Assembly (NCBI RefSeq): GCF_021261325.1
Contig: NZ_JAJSBI010000010.1
Coordinates: 1 to 64,000 of the forward strand
Length of the DNA: 64,000 nt
From: Streptomyces guryensis
Lineage (GTDB): Bacteria; Actinomycetota; Actinomycetes; Streptomycetales; Streptomycetaceae
Reading direction: 5' to 3'
Shown here: one piece after another, positions 24,805 to 33,447 of the stretch
Layout of the letters: each line of letters opens with the position of its first letter
Numbering within the stretch: position 1 is the first letter of the stretch
The notes under the pieces: model-generated
Databases searched by the model: none
The model's input: the letters and a program-made list of their open reading frames with translations, nothing else
What the model was told of the DNA's origin: nothing
Program-made: the position numbers and the translations under genes

Positions 24805-26004
24805 ATGACCGTCGCACCCGCCTTTGCCCCCGTCCCGCCACTGGCCGCGCGGGCCCGGTCGATCGGCGGTTCGCCGGTACGGGACATCCTTGCCGTCACC
24901 GCCCGGCCCGAGGTGGTCAACTTCGCGGGCGGGCTGCCGGCGCCGGAGCTGTTCGACGCTCAGGGGGTCGCGGAGGCCTTCGGTGCGGTGCTCGCCGGGG
25001 CGTCCGCGCAGGCCCTGCAGTACTCCACGACGGAGGGTGAGCCGACCCTGCGCGGCGCGCTGGCCGCGCGGACCTCGGCCCGCGGGCTGTCCACGGACGC
25101 CGACGACATCCTCGTCACCACCGGCTCGCAGCAGGCGCTGTCCCTGCTGGCGACGGCCCTGCTGGAGCCCGGGGACGTCGTCCTCGTCGAGCGTCCCTGT
25201 TATCTGGCGGCACTTCAGGTCTTCGCGTTCGCGGGTGCGCGGGTGGTGGCCGTGCCCGGAGACGGGGACGGGGTCGACCCCGAGGCCCTGGAGGAACTGG
25301 TGTCGCGGGAGCGGCCCAAGCTGCTGTACACCGTGCCGACGTTCCAGAACCCCACCGGCCGCACCATGCCCGCCGACCGCCGGGTCGCCGTCGCGGCAGT
25401 GGCCGCCCGCCGGGGGCTGTGGATCGTAGAGGACGACCCTTACGGCGAACTCCGCTTCGAGGGCGAGCGGGTGCCGTGGATCGCCTCGTACGAGGAAGCG
25501 GCGGACCGTACCGTGCTGCTCGGCTCCCTCTCCAAGGTCATGGCGCCGGGCCTGCGGCTCGGCTGGCTGCGGGCGCCGGGTGAGCTGCGGCGCGCCTGTG
25601 TCGTCGCCAAGCAGGCCGCCGACCTGCACACCCCGACCCTCAACCAACTGGCGGCGGCACGGTATGTGGCCGACCACGACCTGGACGCCCATGTGGCGCG
25701 GGTCGCGGACGTGTACCGCGAGCGCCGGGACGCCATGCTCGCCGGGCTGCCCGGGGCGCTTCCCGAGGGCTCGACCTGGACCCGGCCCGAGGGCGGCATG
25801 TTCCTCTGGGCCCGCCTCCCGGAGCCGTACGACACCACGGCGCTGCTGCCGCAGGTGGTGCGGCACGACGTGGCGTACGTCCCCGGCGCACCCTTCTACG
25901 CGGGCGACCCCGAACGCTCCACCCTGCGGCTGTGCTTCGTGACGCAGACGCCGGAGGAGATCGGGGAGGGGCTCAGGAGGCTGGGGGAGGGGCTGCGGGG
26001 CTAG
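24805..26004 (+). CDS. PLP-dependent aminotransferase, class I/II
   Basis: A 399-residue fold-type I enzyme. The lysine that binds PLP is in GSLSKVMAPGLRLGWL; the conserved Asp-Tyr are in VEDDPYGELRFEG and the Asn in TVPTFQNPTGRTM. The N-terminal FAGGLPAPELF is typical of the LysN/2-aminoadipate or MocR-derived group without a regulatory domain. Broad amino-acid transamination is likely. ATG at 24805 follows AAGGAG. A TTGTAGACAG-like promoter element may exist near 24734. Confidence 0.87.
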   Translation: MTVAPAFAPVPPLAARARSIGGSPVRDILAVTARPEVVNFAGGLPAPELFDAQGVAEAFGAVLAGASAQALQYSTTEGEPTLRGALAARTSARGLSTDADDILVTTGSQQALSLLATALLEPGDVVLVERPCYLAALQVFAFAGARVVAVPGDGDGVDPEALEELVSRERPKLLYTVPTFQNPTGRTMPADRRVAVAAVAARRGLWIVEDDPYGELRFEGERVPWIASYEEAADRTVLLGSLSKVMAPGLRLGWLRAPGELRRACVVAKQAADLHTPTLNQLAAARYVADHDLDAHVARVADVYRERRDAMLAGLPGALPEGSTWTRPEGGMFLWARLPEPYDTTALLPQVVRHDVAYVPGAPFYAGDPERSTLRLCFVTQTPEEIGEGLRRLGEGLRG

Positions 26005-26038
26005 GGCCTGTTTGGATCAGGCCCGTAACGCGGGTGGG

Positions 26039-26075
26039 AATGTGACGTTATTGAGAACGGAAGAAACGTCACATT
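26039..26075. repeat. Perfect 11-bp inverted repeat upstream of a short ORF
   Basis: Arms AATGTGACGTT (26039-26049) and AACGTCACATT (26065-26075) are fully complementary with 15 bases between them. It has the shape of an operator for a dimeric regulator with centres 26 bases apart, or of an RNA hairpin ahead of the ribosome binding site of the 20-codon ORF at 26095. Confidence 0.85.
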
Positions 26076-26094
26076 TCGTACACGGAGGTCTCAA

Positions 26095-26157
26095 ATGGTT
26101 CTCGCTGCTCTGCTCACCGGTGTGGCTCTCCTCCTGCACCACGCTCTCGGCGTCTGA
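26095..26157 (+). CDS. Possible 20-residue hydrophobic peptide
   Basis: ATG at 26095 is six bases after GGAGG, an ideal ribosome binding site. The peptide MVLAALLTGVALLLHHALGV is one membrane-length hydrophobic helix with a double histidine. It is far below usual gene-finder limits. The inverted repeat just upstream suggests control. No homologue is recognised; it may also be a leader peptide of a lost gene. Confidence 0.45.
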   Translation: MVLAALLTGVALLLHHALGV

Positions 26158-26220
26158 AGACAGCCCCTACGCCGCGGCCGAGACCGGTGCGCCCACCACC
26201 GGACCGGCCGCGGCGGACCG

Positions 26221-26997
26221 TCAGTCCCACCAGAAGTGCCAGGCCGGCTGGTTGAGGAGCTGGTGCTCGGCGTACGCGGCCAGGGTGGTGTCCGCGCCCT
26301 GCAGGAGGTTGTCCGGGCAGAACGCGAAGTGCTCGGCGGCGACGGCCTCCGCCTCGGCGAGGGTGGTGGGCGGGGCGGCGACGGACAACGTCAGCTGGTC
26401 GAAGCCGAGCGCCACGACCCGTATGCCGAACCGCTCCTCCCAGGAGCGGAGTACGGAGCACAGGCGCGCGGTGTCGCCCTCGTGGTTCGCCGGGCCCGTC
26501 CAGCCGATCGCCGCGGGGATGTCGGCGCTGCGGCGGGCGGGGACGAGCGCGAGGCGGGGGTCCTTGAGGGGGCCGCCGCCGTCGAGGAGGGAGTCCACGA
26601 CGGCGGAGGCGACGGATTCGGGGTCCGCGTCGGCGTCAACGGGCCGGCCGGCGGCCGGGCCGGGCCACTCGTCGCCGTCCGCCGCGCACTCCTCCCAGTA
26701 CTCCGCCAGCACCTCCTCCGGGTCGTGATCCCCGGGGTACGACATCTCGCCGGGTGCCAGCTCCCAGCCGTCCGGCCCCCCGAAGCCACCGCCGACCTCG
26801 ACGAGCACGGGAAGCAGACCGGCCCCCGGCGCGGTGCGCTGCAGCGCGTCCCAGGCGCCGGGCGCGGGCTGCTCGTCCGTGACCCAGAGAAGGGGTTCGT
26901 GCCAGGGCCCCTCGTCGGTCTCGTCGACCAGCCGACCGGGCGGGAGGCCCAGGTCGAGGGCGGACAGACGGGGGAGCGGGTTGGGGAGAGTCGCCAT
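26221..26997 (-). CDS. DUF4253 domain protein
   Basis: A 258-residue acidic cytosolic protein. The C-terminal half carries the DUF4253 pattern: FGIRVVALGFDQLTLSVAA, a long helix EAEAVAAEHFAFCPDNL, and the end WHFWWD. The N-terminal half is a variable domain often seen in this family. Function is unknown; the family occurs with polymorphic-toxin immunity proteins in other genomes, which I give only as a family note. ATG at 26997 was preferred to a longer frame from 27135. Confidence 0.75.
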   Translation of the reverse strand: MATLPNPLPRLSALDLGLPPGRLVDETDEGPWHEPLLWVTDEQPAPGAWDALQRTAPGAGLLPVLVEVGGGFGGPDGWELAPGEMSYPGDHDPEEVLAEYWEECAADGDEWPGPAAGRPVDADADPESVASAVVDSLLDGGGPLKDPRLALVPARRSADIPAAIGWTGPANHEGDTARLCSVLRSWEERFGIRVVALGFDQLTLSVAAPPTTLAEAEAVAAEHFAFCPDNLLQGADTTLAAYAEHQLLNQPAWHFWWD

Positions 26998-27123
26998 GCC
27001 AGTGACTGTAGGCGCAGCCACTGACAATGCCTCCGGGGAGCCCGGGGAGCCCGGGGACGAGGAGCAGCAGGATCCCCGGGAGGCCGCCTGAGCGCGAGTC
27101 AGAACTGCTCGGGCCTTCAGCGG

Positions 27124-27168
27124 GACACTTGTCATAGAACGACGTGCACAGGACGCCAGGTGGTACAG
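27124..27168 (-). pseudogene. Decayed fragment of argS
   Basis: These 45 bases align with 29760-29804 inside argS at about 89 percent with one single-base deletion. Read on the minus strand with the deletion repaired they encode YHLAS-CTSFYDKCPAE against YQLASLYTSFYDKCPVI in ArgS. The fragment has the same orientation as argS and lies 2.6 kb downstream of the match. Confidence 0.82.
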
Positions 27169-27195
27169 GGCCCGATCTCACCGTCACCCTCACCG

Positions 27196-28020
27196 TCACC
27201 GCGAAACGGAGTTGAAGCACTCCTCCCCACGGCCCTTCGCCGGCCGGAAGCAGACGCGGAGGACGGTTCCGGGGCCGGTCACCGTCATCGGGGTGTAGAC
27301 GAAGTTGTCCGCGTCGACGGCGTTCCCGACCTCGGCGCCGCGGACCCGGCCGTCCGCCGTCAGCTCGATCCGGTCGCCGACCCGGGTGCCCCACATCCGC
27401 GCCCAACTCGTCCCGCACACCTTGCTGTAGCGCAGTTCCAGCCAGGCCCCGGTGGCAGTGTGACGTGTGGCGAGGGTGTCCGGTGTGGCGGCGCAGAACA
27501 TGGCCATCGGGTTCCTGCCCTCGCAGGACGAGGCCCGGCAGTGCGGCCCGGGAGTGGAAGCGGCCGCGGCGGCCGGCCGGGGTTCGGCGCTTTGACGGGG
27601 CAGCAGGAGCAGCGCGACCGCCACGCCGCCGACGGCCACGGCACACACCGACGCGATCACCGCCACGGTTGCCGCACCCCGGTGACCACCGCCCTGAGAG
27701 GTCTCCGCCGGATCCGGAGGGGGCACGGGATCCGCGGCCGCGGACGCGACCGGCGACGACGTCCGCACCGCCTGCGTCGCCCGCCCGCTCCACTGAGACT
27801 CCGCCATCTCCCACAGCGCCAGACACCGGCCGTCCGGCTCGCCGGCCAGCCGGCACAGCTCCTGCACCGCCGTGCGCGGCGGCAGCGTCCTGCCGTTGAG
27901 ATAGCGCTCCCAGGACGACTTGCTGAACGCCGTCTTCGCCGCGAGCGCCGCCAGGCTCAGACCGGTACGGGCTCTCAACTCCCTTAGCGCGGCGGCCAGT
28001 CGGGCCTGTTCGGGGGTCAT
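27196..28020 (-). CDS. XRE-type HTH, membrane anchor and DUF2690 domain protein
   Basis: A 274-residue protein. Residues about 5-60 form an XRE-like HTH (LSLAALAAKTAFSKSSWERY), a helix at about 120-142 spans the membrane (VAVIASVCAVAVGGVAVALL), and the outer part has the DUF2690 pattern with paired cysteines (CRASSCEGRNP and RYSKVCGTSWARMW). So DNA binding inside and sensing outside are joined in one chain. Start ATG overlaps the stop of the next upstream gene by four bases. It forms a pair with that gene, which has the same layout and a different sensor. Confidence 0.78.
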   Translation of the reverse strand: MTPEQARLAAALRELRARTGLSLAALAAKTAFSKSSWERYLNGRTLPPRTAVQELCRLAGEPDGRCLALWEMAESQWSGRATQAVRTSSPVASAAADPVPPPDPAETSQGGGHRGAATVAVIASVCAVAVGGVAVALLLLPRQSAEPRPAAAAASTPGPHCRASSCEGRNPMAMFCAATPDTLATRHTATGAWLELRYSKVCGTSWARMWGTRVGDRIELTADGRVRGAEVGNAVDADNFVYTPMTVTGPGTVLRVCFRPAKGRGEECFNSVSR

Positions 28021-28808
28021 CCCCGCAGGGCCTTCCAGGTGTGCGGGCCGACGACACCGTCCACGTCCAGCCGCGCCTGCCTCTGGAAGGCCTTGACCGC
28101 CCCCTGCGTCAGCGGGCCGAACATGCCGTCGATACCGCCCGGCGAGATGCCCGCCCGGCGCAGCAGACACTGCACCTCGGCCACCGCCGGCCCGGAGTCG
28201 CCGTACCCCACCGTGGCGTTCCGGGTACGGCTGTTGCCCGCGTACCAGCCGCCGTCGACCTGCTTCACACGGCAGGTGTACGACGGTGCCGACGTCCCGG
28301 CGGACAAGGTGACCGTCGTCGTCTTCTCCTGTGCCGTACCGCCGCCGTGGTCCATCAGCCGCATGGCCACCAGCACCGCCGACGACACGGCCAGCACCAG
28401 GGCCACCGCCCCGGCGACGAGCGCGACCCGCAACGACAACGACCGCGTGCCCCCGCCGCCCGGCTCCGCCGACAGGATCTCCGGCTCCGGCAGGGCGGTT
28501 CCATCGACGGCCGTCTCCGGTACGGCAGTTCCGCCGCGCGGGTTCCCCCAGGCCTCGACCGCGACCTCATGCAGCGCGAGCAGACGGGTCGGGTCGTCGC
28601 CGCCGATCCGGGCCAGCGCCTCCACGGCCTCCCGCGGCGGCAGCGAACGGCCGCCCAGATACCGCTCCCACGACTTCGGGCTGTACCCCGTCCGCGCCGC
28701 CAGCCGGCGCACGCTCAGCCCGCTGTGGTCCTTCAGCCGACGCATGCGCACCAGTAACTGCCGTACACGCGGGTCGAGTTCTGCGGGCAGCGCTTTCCAA
28801 CGCGACAT
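28017..28808 (-). CDS. XRE-type HTH, membrane anchor and peptidoglycan-binding domain protein
   Basis: A 263-residue protein. The HTH at about 20-75 includes LSVRRLAARTGYSPKSWERY, closely like that of its downstream partner. A membrane helix follows near 132-155 (VALVAGAVALVLAVSSAVLV). The C-terminal 65 residues are a PG_binding_1 domain (VAEVQCLLRRAGISPGGIDG, AVKAFQRQARLDVDGVVG). ATG at 28808 was chosen over 28832 because GGGGGGA lies before it. The 300-base gap to the divergent secreted protein at 29109 should hold both promoters. Confidence 0.8.
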   Translation of the reverse strand: MSRWKALPAELDPRVRQLLVRMRRLKDHSGLSVRRLAARTGYSPKSWERYLGGRSLPPREAVEALARIGGDDPTRLLALHEVAVEAWGNPRGGTAVPETAVDGTALPEPEILSAEPGGGGTRSLSLRVALVAGAVALVLAVSSAVLVAMRLMDHGGGTAQEKTTTVTLSAGTSAPSYTCRVKQVDGGWYAGNSRTRNATVGYGDSGPAVAEVQCLLRRAGISPGGIDGMFGPLTQGAVKAFQRQARLDVDGVVGPHTWKALRG

Positions 28809-29108
28809 GGTGTGGTCCCCCCACGCGTTCATGAACAGCGGCCGTGGTCAGTGGCCCCCGTACCCCGTGCCGCATTCTGCACCAGCATCCACAGGACCGC
28901 ACCGGAACCTGCGCCCTGCACCCATACGCAATCGGCCACCACCCGCCGACAGCCGTCCCTCCGCACCGTCGCCGCGGACCGAGTACCCGCAGGTCGGCGG
29001 GTGGGACGTCCCGCTAGGACGTCACTTCCGCGGCAACCGTGGCGGCCCTCGCCGCCCGCCCCGCAATCTCGTCCCGTCACCGCACACCACGACCCGAGAG
29101 GGACTCGA

Positions 29109-29549
29109 ATGCGATCGAACGCCTTGGCCAGGACACTCGTCAGCGCCGCCGCCGTGGTCGGACTCGCCGCCGGCGGCCTGGCCACCGCGGGCACCAGCTT
29201 CGCCGCGCCCGCGTCGGCCACCAGCGCCCGGACCGTCACCATCAAGGCGACGAACAACTTCGGCCTGACCTCCGCGGAGGCCAAGAACGTCCAGAACTGG
29301 CTGCACACCTACTGGGGCTACAACGACGGCATCGACGGACAGCTCGGCACCAACAGCTGGAAGGCGTTCCAGCGCTGCCTGCAGACGTACTGGGGCTACA
29401 ACGACACGATCGACGGCGACCCGGGCCCCAACACCATCAAGGCACTGCAGCGCCTGCTGAAGGACTCCTGGGGCTACACCGGCGCGATCGACGGCGACGC
29501 CGGATCGGGCACCAGGGCCGCGTTCAAGCGGTTCGCCAACGGCAGCTGA
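29109..29549 (+). CDS. Secreted protein with three peptidoglycan-binding-like repeats
   Basis: A 146-residue protein with a signal peptide (MRSNALARTLVSAAAVVGLA, cleavage near FAAPASA). The mature part has three repeats of about 26-27 residues: LHTYWGYNDGIDGQLGTN, LQTYWGYNDTIDGDPGPN and LKDSWGYTGAIDGDAGSG, each followed by a helix ending in a KAFQ, KALQ or AAFK-type motif. This is the PG_binding_1 pattern in a shortened form. It is divergent from two membrane proteins, one with a similar domain, and may be their ligand or a wall-bound partner. Confidence 0.78.
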   Translation: MRSNALARTLVSAAAVVGLAAGGLATAGTSFAAPASATSARTVTIKATNNFGLTSAEAKNVQNWLHTYWGYNDGIDGQLGTNSWKAFQRCLQTYWGYNDTIDGDPGPNTIKALQRLLKDSWGYTGAIDGDAGSGTRAAFKRFANGS

Positions 29550-29575
29550 CATCCCGGCCGTCCTGGCCCGAACGA

Positions 29576-29613
29576 CCGCGGCCCGCCCTCCCGATGGAGA
29601 GGACGGGCCGCGG
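29576..29613. terminator. Hairpin between convergent genes
   Basis: Perfect ten-base arms CCGCGGCCCG and CGGGCCGCGG, with inner complementary CCTCC/GGAGAGG bases, lie between the secreted protein gene and the argS stop. It can serve as terminator for both strands. Confidence 0.8.
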
Positions 29614-29633
29614 TACGTGGGCCGGTACGGGCC

Positions 29634-31397
29634 TCAGAGCCGCTCGGGCGTCCGGATCCCCAGCAGCGCCATGCCCTGGTGCAGGGTGCGGGCCGTCACG
29701 TCGCACAGCAGCAGACGGTTCTCCGCAACGTCCTGCGGCGGAGCCGGCTTGATCACAGGGCACTTGTCGTAGAACGACGTGTACAGCGACGCCAGCTGGT
29801 ACAGATACGCGGCCAGCTTGTGCGGCGCGTACTCCGCGGCCGCCTCGAAGACCGTGTCGCCGAACGCGTCCAGGTGCAGGCCGAGCGCCCGCTCCGCCGG
29901 GGCGAGTTCCAGCTCCGGGTGCGCGGCCGGCTTGATCTCCCCGGCCTTGCGCACGATCGACTGGATACGGGCGTACGCGTACTGCAGGTACACGCTCGTG
30001 TCGCCGTTCAGCGACACCATCTGGTCCAGGTCGAACTTGTAGTCCCGGTTCGGCGACGTCGACAGGTCCGCGTACTTCACCGCACCGATGCCGACCTGCG
30101 CGGCCCGCTCCTGGATCTCGTCCTCGGTGAGGTCCTGCGCCTTGTCCCGGACCACCTCGGCGGCCCGCTGCACCGCCTCGTCCAGCAGGTCCTCCAGCCG
30201 TACGGTCTCGCCCTCACGCGTCTTGAACGGCTTACCGTCCGCGCCCAGCACCGTGCCGTAGCCCATGTTGTGCGCGGTGACGCCGTCCTTCAGCCAGCCC
30301 GCCCGCCGAGCCGTCTCGAAGACCATCTTGAAGTGCAGCGACTGGCGTACGTCCACCACGTACAGCAGCGTCGACGCATGCAGGTCCAGGACACGGTTGC
30401 GGATCGCGGTCAGGTCGGAGGCCGCGTAGCCGAAGCCGCCGTCGGCCTTCTGCACGATCAGCGGGACCGGCTTGTCGTCCTTGCCCCGGATCTCGTCGAA
30501 GAAGACGACGAGCGCACCCTCGGAACGCTCCGCGACGCCCATCTCCTCCAGGAGGCGGGCGGTCTCGGGCATGCCGTCGTTGTACGCGGACTCGCCGACG
30601 ATCTCCTCGTCGCGGATCTCCATGTCCAGCTTCTCGAAGACCGAGTAGAAGTAGACCTTCGACTCGTCCACGAACTGCTGCCAGAGTTCCAGGGTCTCCT
30701 TGTCGCCGGACTGAAGGGCCACGACCCTCTTCCGGGCGCGCTCCTTGAACTCCTCGTCCGAGTCGAAGACCGCCCGCGACGCCTTGTACACCCGGTTCAG
30801 GTTCGACATGGCCTGCTCGCCGTCGACGTCATCGGCCGGGGCCAGCTCGCCGGGGTGCTCGAACAGGTACTGGATGAGCATGCCGAACTGGGTGCCCCAG
30901 TCGCCGATGTGGTGCCGGCCGATCGTCTGCTCGCCGGTGAAGTCGAGCATGCCGCGCAGCGCGTCGCCGATGACCGCCGAGCGCAGATGGCCGACGTGCA
31001 TCTCCTTCGCCACGTTCGGCTGGGCGTAGTCGACGACCGTGATGCCCGCGTTCTCCTTCAGCGGCACACCGAGCCGGTCGCCGTCGGCGGCACGCGCCGC
31101 GAGCGTCTCGGTGATCGCCCGGTCCGCGATCGTGATGTTCAGGAAGCCGGGGCCGGAGACCTCGACGTCCTTGATCAGCCCCTCACCGGTGACGATGTGG
31201 GAGACGACCTCCGTCGCCAGCTCCCGCGGGTTCGCCTTCGCCTTCTTGGCCAGCGCGAGGATGCCGTTGGCCTGGAAGTCGGCCCGGTCGCTACGTCGGA
31301 GCAGCGGGTCGACTCCGTCGGCTTCCGGACGGGCGGAGGCGATGGCGTCGGCGAGTTGCCTGTTGACGGAGCCGCTGAGGGACTTGACCGGGGCCAT
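29634..31397 (-). CDS. argS: Arginyl-tRNA synthetase
   Basis: A 587-residue class I synthetase. The N-terminal Add1 domain binds the tRNA D-loop, the HIGH-type motif is MHVGHLRS after AQPNVAKE, the catalytic insert GRHHIGDWGTQFGMLI is typical of ArgRS, and the anticodon domain runs from about 470 to the end TPERL. It charges tRNA-Arg in the cytosol. ATG at 31397; GAGGAG lies 16 bases upstream. The gene is divergent from lysS, and a decayed copy of part of it lies at 27124. Confidence 0.97.
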   Translation of the reverse strand: MAPVKSLSGSVNRQLADAIASARPEADGVDPLLRRSDRADFQANGILALAKKAKANPRELATEVVSHIVTGEGLIKDVEVSGPGFLNITIADRAITETLAARAADGDRLGVPLKENAGITVVDYAQPNVAKEMHVGHLRSAVIGDALRGMLDFTGEQTIGRHHIGDWGTQFGMLIQYLFEHPGELAPADDVDGEQAMSNLNRVYKASRAVFDSDEEFKERARKRVVALQSGDKETLELWQQFVDESKVYFYSVFEKLDMEIRDEEIVGESAYNDGMPETARLLEEMGVAERSEGALVVFFDEIRGKDDKPVPLIVQKADGGFGYAASDLTAIRNRVLDLHASTLLYVVDVRQSLHFKMVFETARRAGWLKDGVTAHNMGYGTVLGADGKPFKTREGETVRLEDLLDEAVQRAAEVVRDKAQDLTEDEIQERAAQVGIGAVKYADLSTSPNRDYKFDLDQMVSLNGDTSVYLQYAYARIQSIVRKAGEIKPAAHPELELAPAERALGLHLDAFGDTVFEAAAEYAPHKLAAYLYQLASLYTSFYDKCPVIKPAPPQDVAENRLLLCDVTARTLHQGMALLGIRTPERL

Positions 31398-31613
31398 GGG
31401 AGTGGGTGCCGTTCTCCTCGTGGATTGATAGACGTGGTCAGTATCCCATGGGGGGTGAAGCGGTTTTTTTGGCCGCGGGTCGGTGGGGGCCGGTCGTGCC
31501 CCGCGGCGGAGCCGCATCTGGGCAGAGCCCCGCGCCCCTAAAAGTGGCGGCTGCGCCGCCTAGACTGGGGGCGCAGTCGATTGACCGTACTGGCTGCCCG
31601 GAGAAAGAAGGAC

Positions 31614-33359
31614 GTGCCGATCGTGGCTCAGAGCACCGAGACCGCCGACTGGGTCTCCCGTTTCGCGGATGACGTCATCGAGGAGTCGGAGCGCCGGGCC
31701 CCCGGCAAACCGGTCGTCGTCGCGTCCGGTCTGTCGCCCTCCGGCCCGATCCACCTCGGCAACCTCCGCGAGGTCATGACCCCGCACCTCGTCGCCGACG
31801 AGATCCGGCGCCGCGGACACCAGGTGCGCCACCTCATCTCCTGGGACGACTACGACCGCTACCGCAAGGTGCCGGCCGGTGTCGCCGGGGTCGACGAGAC
31901 CTGGGCCGAGCACATCGGCAAGCCCCTGACGTCCGTGCCCGCCCCGAAGGGGTCCGCGCACCCCAACTGGGCCGAGCACTTCAAGGCCGCCATGATCGAG
32001 TCGCTGGCCGAACTGGGCGTCGAGTTCGACGGCATCAGCCAGACCGCGCAGTACACCTCCGGCGTGTACCGCGAGCAGGTCCTGCACGCGATCGCGCACC
32101 GCGCCGACATCGACGCGATCCTCGACCAGTACCGCACCAAGAAGGCCCCGGCCAAGCAGAAGCAGCAGCAGAAGCCCGTCGACGAGGCCGAACTGGAGGC
32201 CGAGGAGGGATCCGGCGCCGCGAGCGAGGACGACGGCTCCTCCGGCACCGTCGGCTACTTCCCGTACAAGCCCTACTGCGGCAACTGCGAGAAGGACCTG
32301 ACGACGGTCACCTCGTACGACGACGAGACGACCGAGCTGACCTACGCCTGCACCGCCTGCGGCTTCTCCGAGACCGTCCGGCTCAACGAGTTCAACCGCG
32401 GCAAGCTGGTCTGGAAGGTCGACTGGCCCATGCGCTGGGCCTACGAGGGCGTGATCTTCGAGCCGAGCGGCGTCGACCACTCCTCCCCCGGGTCGAGCTT
32501 CCAGGTCGGCGGGCAGATCGTCGGGATCTTCGGCGGCAAGCAGCCGATCGGGCCGATGTACGCCTTCGTGGGCATCAGCGGCATGGCCAAGATGTCGTCC
32601 TCGCGCGGCGGCGTGCCGACCCCCGGCGACGCCCTGAAGATCATGGAGCCGCAGCTCCTGCGCTGGCTGTACGCCAGGCGCCGCCCCAACCAGTCCTTCA
32701 AGATCGCCTTTGACCAGGAGATTCAGCGCCTCTACGACGAGTGGGACAAGCTCGACGGCAAGGTCACCGACGGCTCGGCCCTCCCGGCCGACGTCGCCGC
32801 CCACTCCCGTGCGGTGCGCACCGCCGGCGGTGAGCTGCCGAAGACCTCGCGCCCGCTGCCGTACCGGACGCTGGCGTCCGTCGCCGACATCACCGCCGGA
32901 CACGAGGACCAGGCGCTGCGGATCCTGAGCGAGCTGGACCCCGCGCACCCGCTCGGCTCGCTCGACGAGGCCCGCCCGCGCTACGACAAGGCCGAGGCCT
33001 GGATCAACACGCACGTCCCCGCCGACCAGCGGACCATCGTGCGCGACGAACCCGACGCCGACCTGCTCAAGTCCCTCGACGAGGCCTCCCAGCAGTCCCT
33101 GCGGCTGCTGGCCGACGGACTCGCCGACCACTGGTCGCTCGACGGGCTGACGCATCTCGTGTACGGCGTGCCGAAGGTGCAGGCCGGATTCCCCGCGGAC
33201 GCCACGCCCAAGGAACTCCCCGCGGAGATCAAGACCGCCCAGCGGACGTTCTTCGCGCTGCTGTACCACCTGCTGGTGGGCCGCGACACCGGTCCGCGAC
33301 TGCCCACCCTGCTGCTGGCGGTCGGGCAGGAGCGGGTACGCGCCCTGCTCGGAGAGTGA
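31614..33359 (+). CDS. lysS: Class I lysyl-tRNA synthetase
   Basis: A 581-residue LysRS of class I, the archaeal-type enzyme that some actinobacteria and spirochaetes use in place of class II. The HIGH motif is SPSGPIHLGN, the signature loop is KMSSSRGGVPTP, and a zinc ribbon sits near residue 220 (YCGNCEKD, CTACG). A charged segment KKAPAKQKQQQKPVDEAE lies before it. Start is uncertain: TTG 31581, GTG 31614 and GTG 31623 are all in frame, and MPIVAQSTE at 31614 fits the start I remember. The gene ends at a strong terminator. Confidence 0.95.
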   Translation: MPIVAQSTETADWVSRFADDVIEESERRAPGKPVVVASGLSPSGPIHLGNLREVMTPHLVADEIRRRGHQVRHLISWDDYDRYRKVPAGVAGVDETWAEHIGKPLTSVPAPKGSAHPNWAEHFKAAMIESLAELGVEFDGISQTAQYTSGVYREQVLHAIAHRADIDAILDQYRTKKAPAKQKQQQKPVDEAELEAEEGSGAASEDDGSSGTVGYFPYKPYCGNCEKDLTTVTSYDDETTELTYACTACGFSETVRLNEFNRGKLVWKVDWPMRWAYEGVIFEPSGVDHSSPGSSFQVGGQIVGIFGGKQPIGPMYAFVGISGMAKMSSSRGGVPTPGDALKIMEPQLLRWLYARRRPNQSFKIAFDQEIQRLYDEWDKLDGKVTDGSALPADVAAHSRAVRTAGGELPKTSRPLPYRTLASVADITAGHEDQALRILSELDPAHPLGSLDEARPRYDKAEAWINTHVPADQRTIVRDEPDADLLKSLDEASQQSLRLLADGLADHWSLDGLTHLVYGVPKVQAGFPADATPKELPAEIKTAQRTFFALLYHLLVGRDTGPRLPTLLLAVGQERVRALLGE

Positions 33360-33369
33360 CGCCGTGAGC

Positions 33370-33403
33370 AAAGCGCCCGGTGCCATGCGGCACCGGGCGC
33401 TTT
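33370..33403. terminator. Rho-independent terminator after lysS
   Basis: A perfect 15-bp stem AAAGCGCCCGGTGCC with loop ATGC ends in TTT, 11 bases after the lysS stop. It also lies downstream of the convergent DUF2637 gene and has A and T runs on both sides, so it may work both ways. Confidence 0.92.
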
Positions 33404-33447
33404 CTCATGCTCCGTGAAGGGCGAATGCCCTGTGAAGGGCGAAGTGC

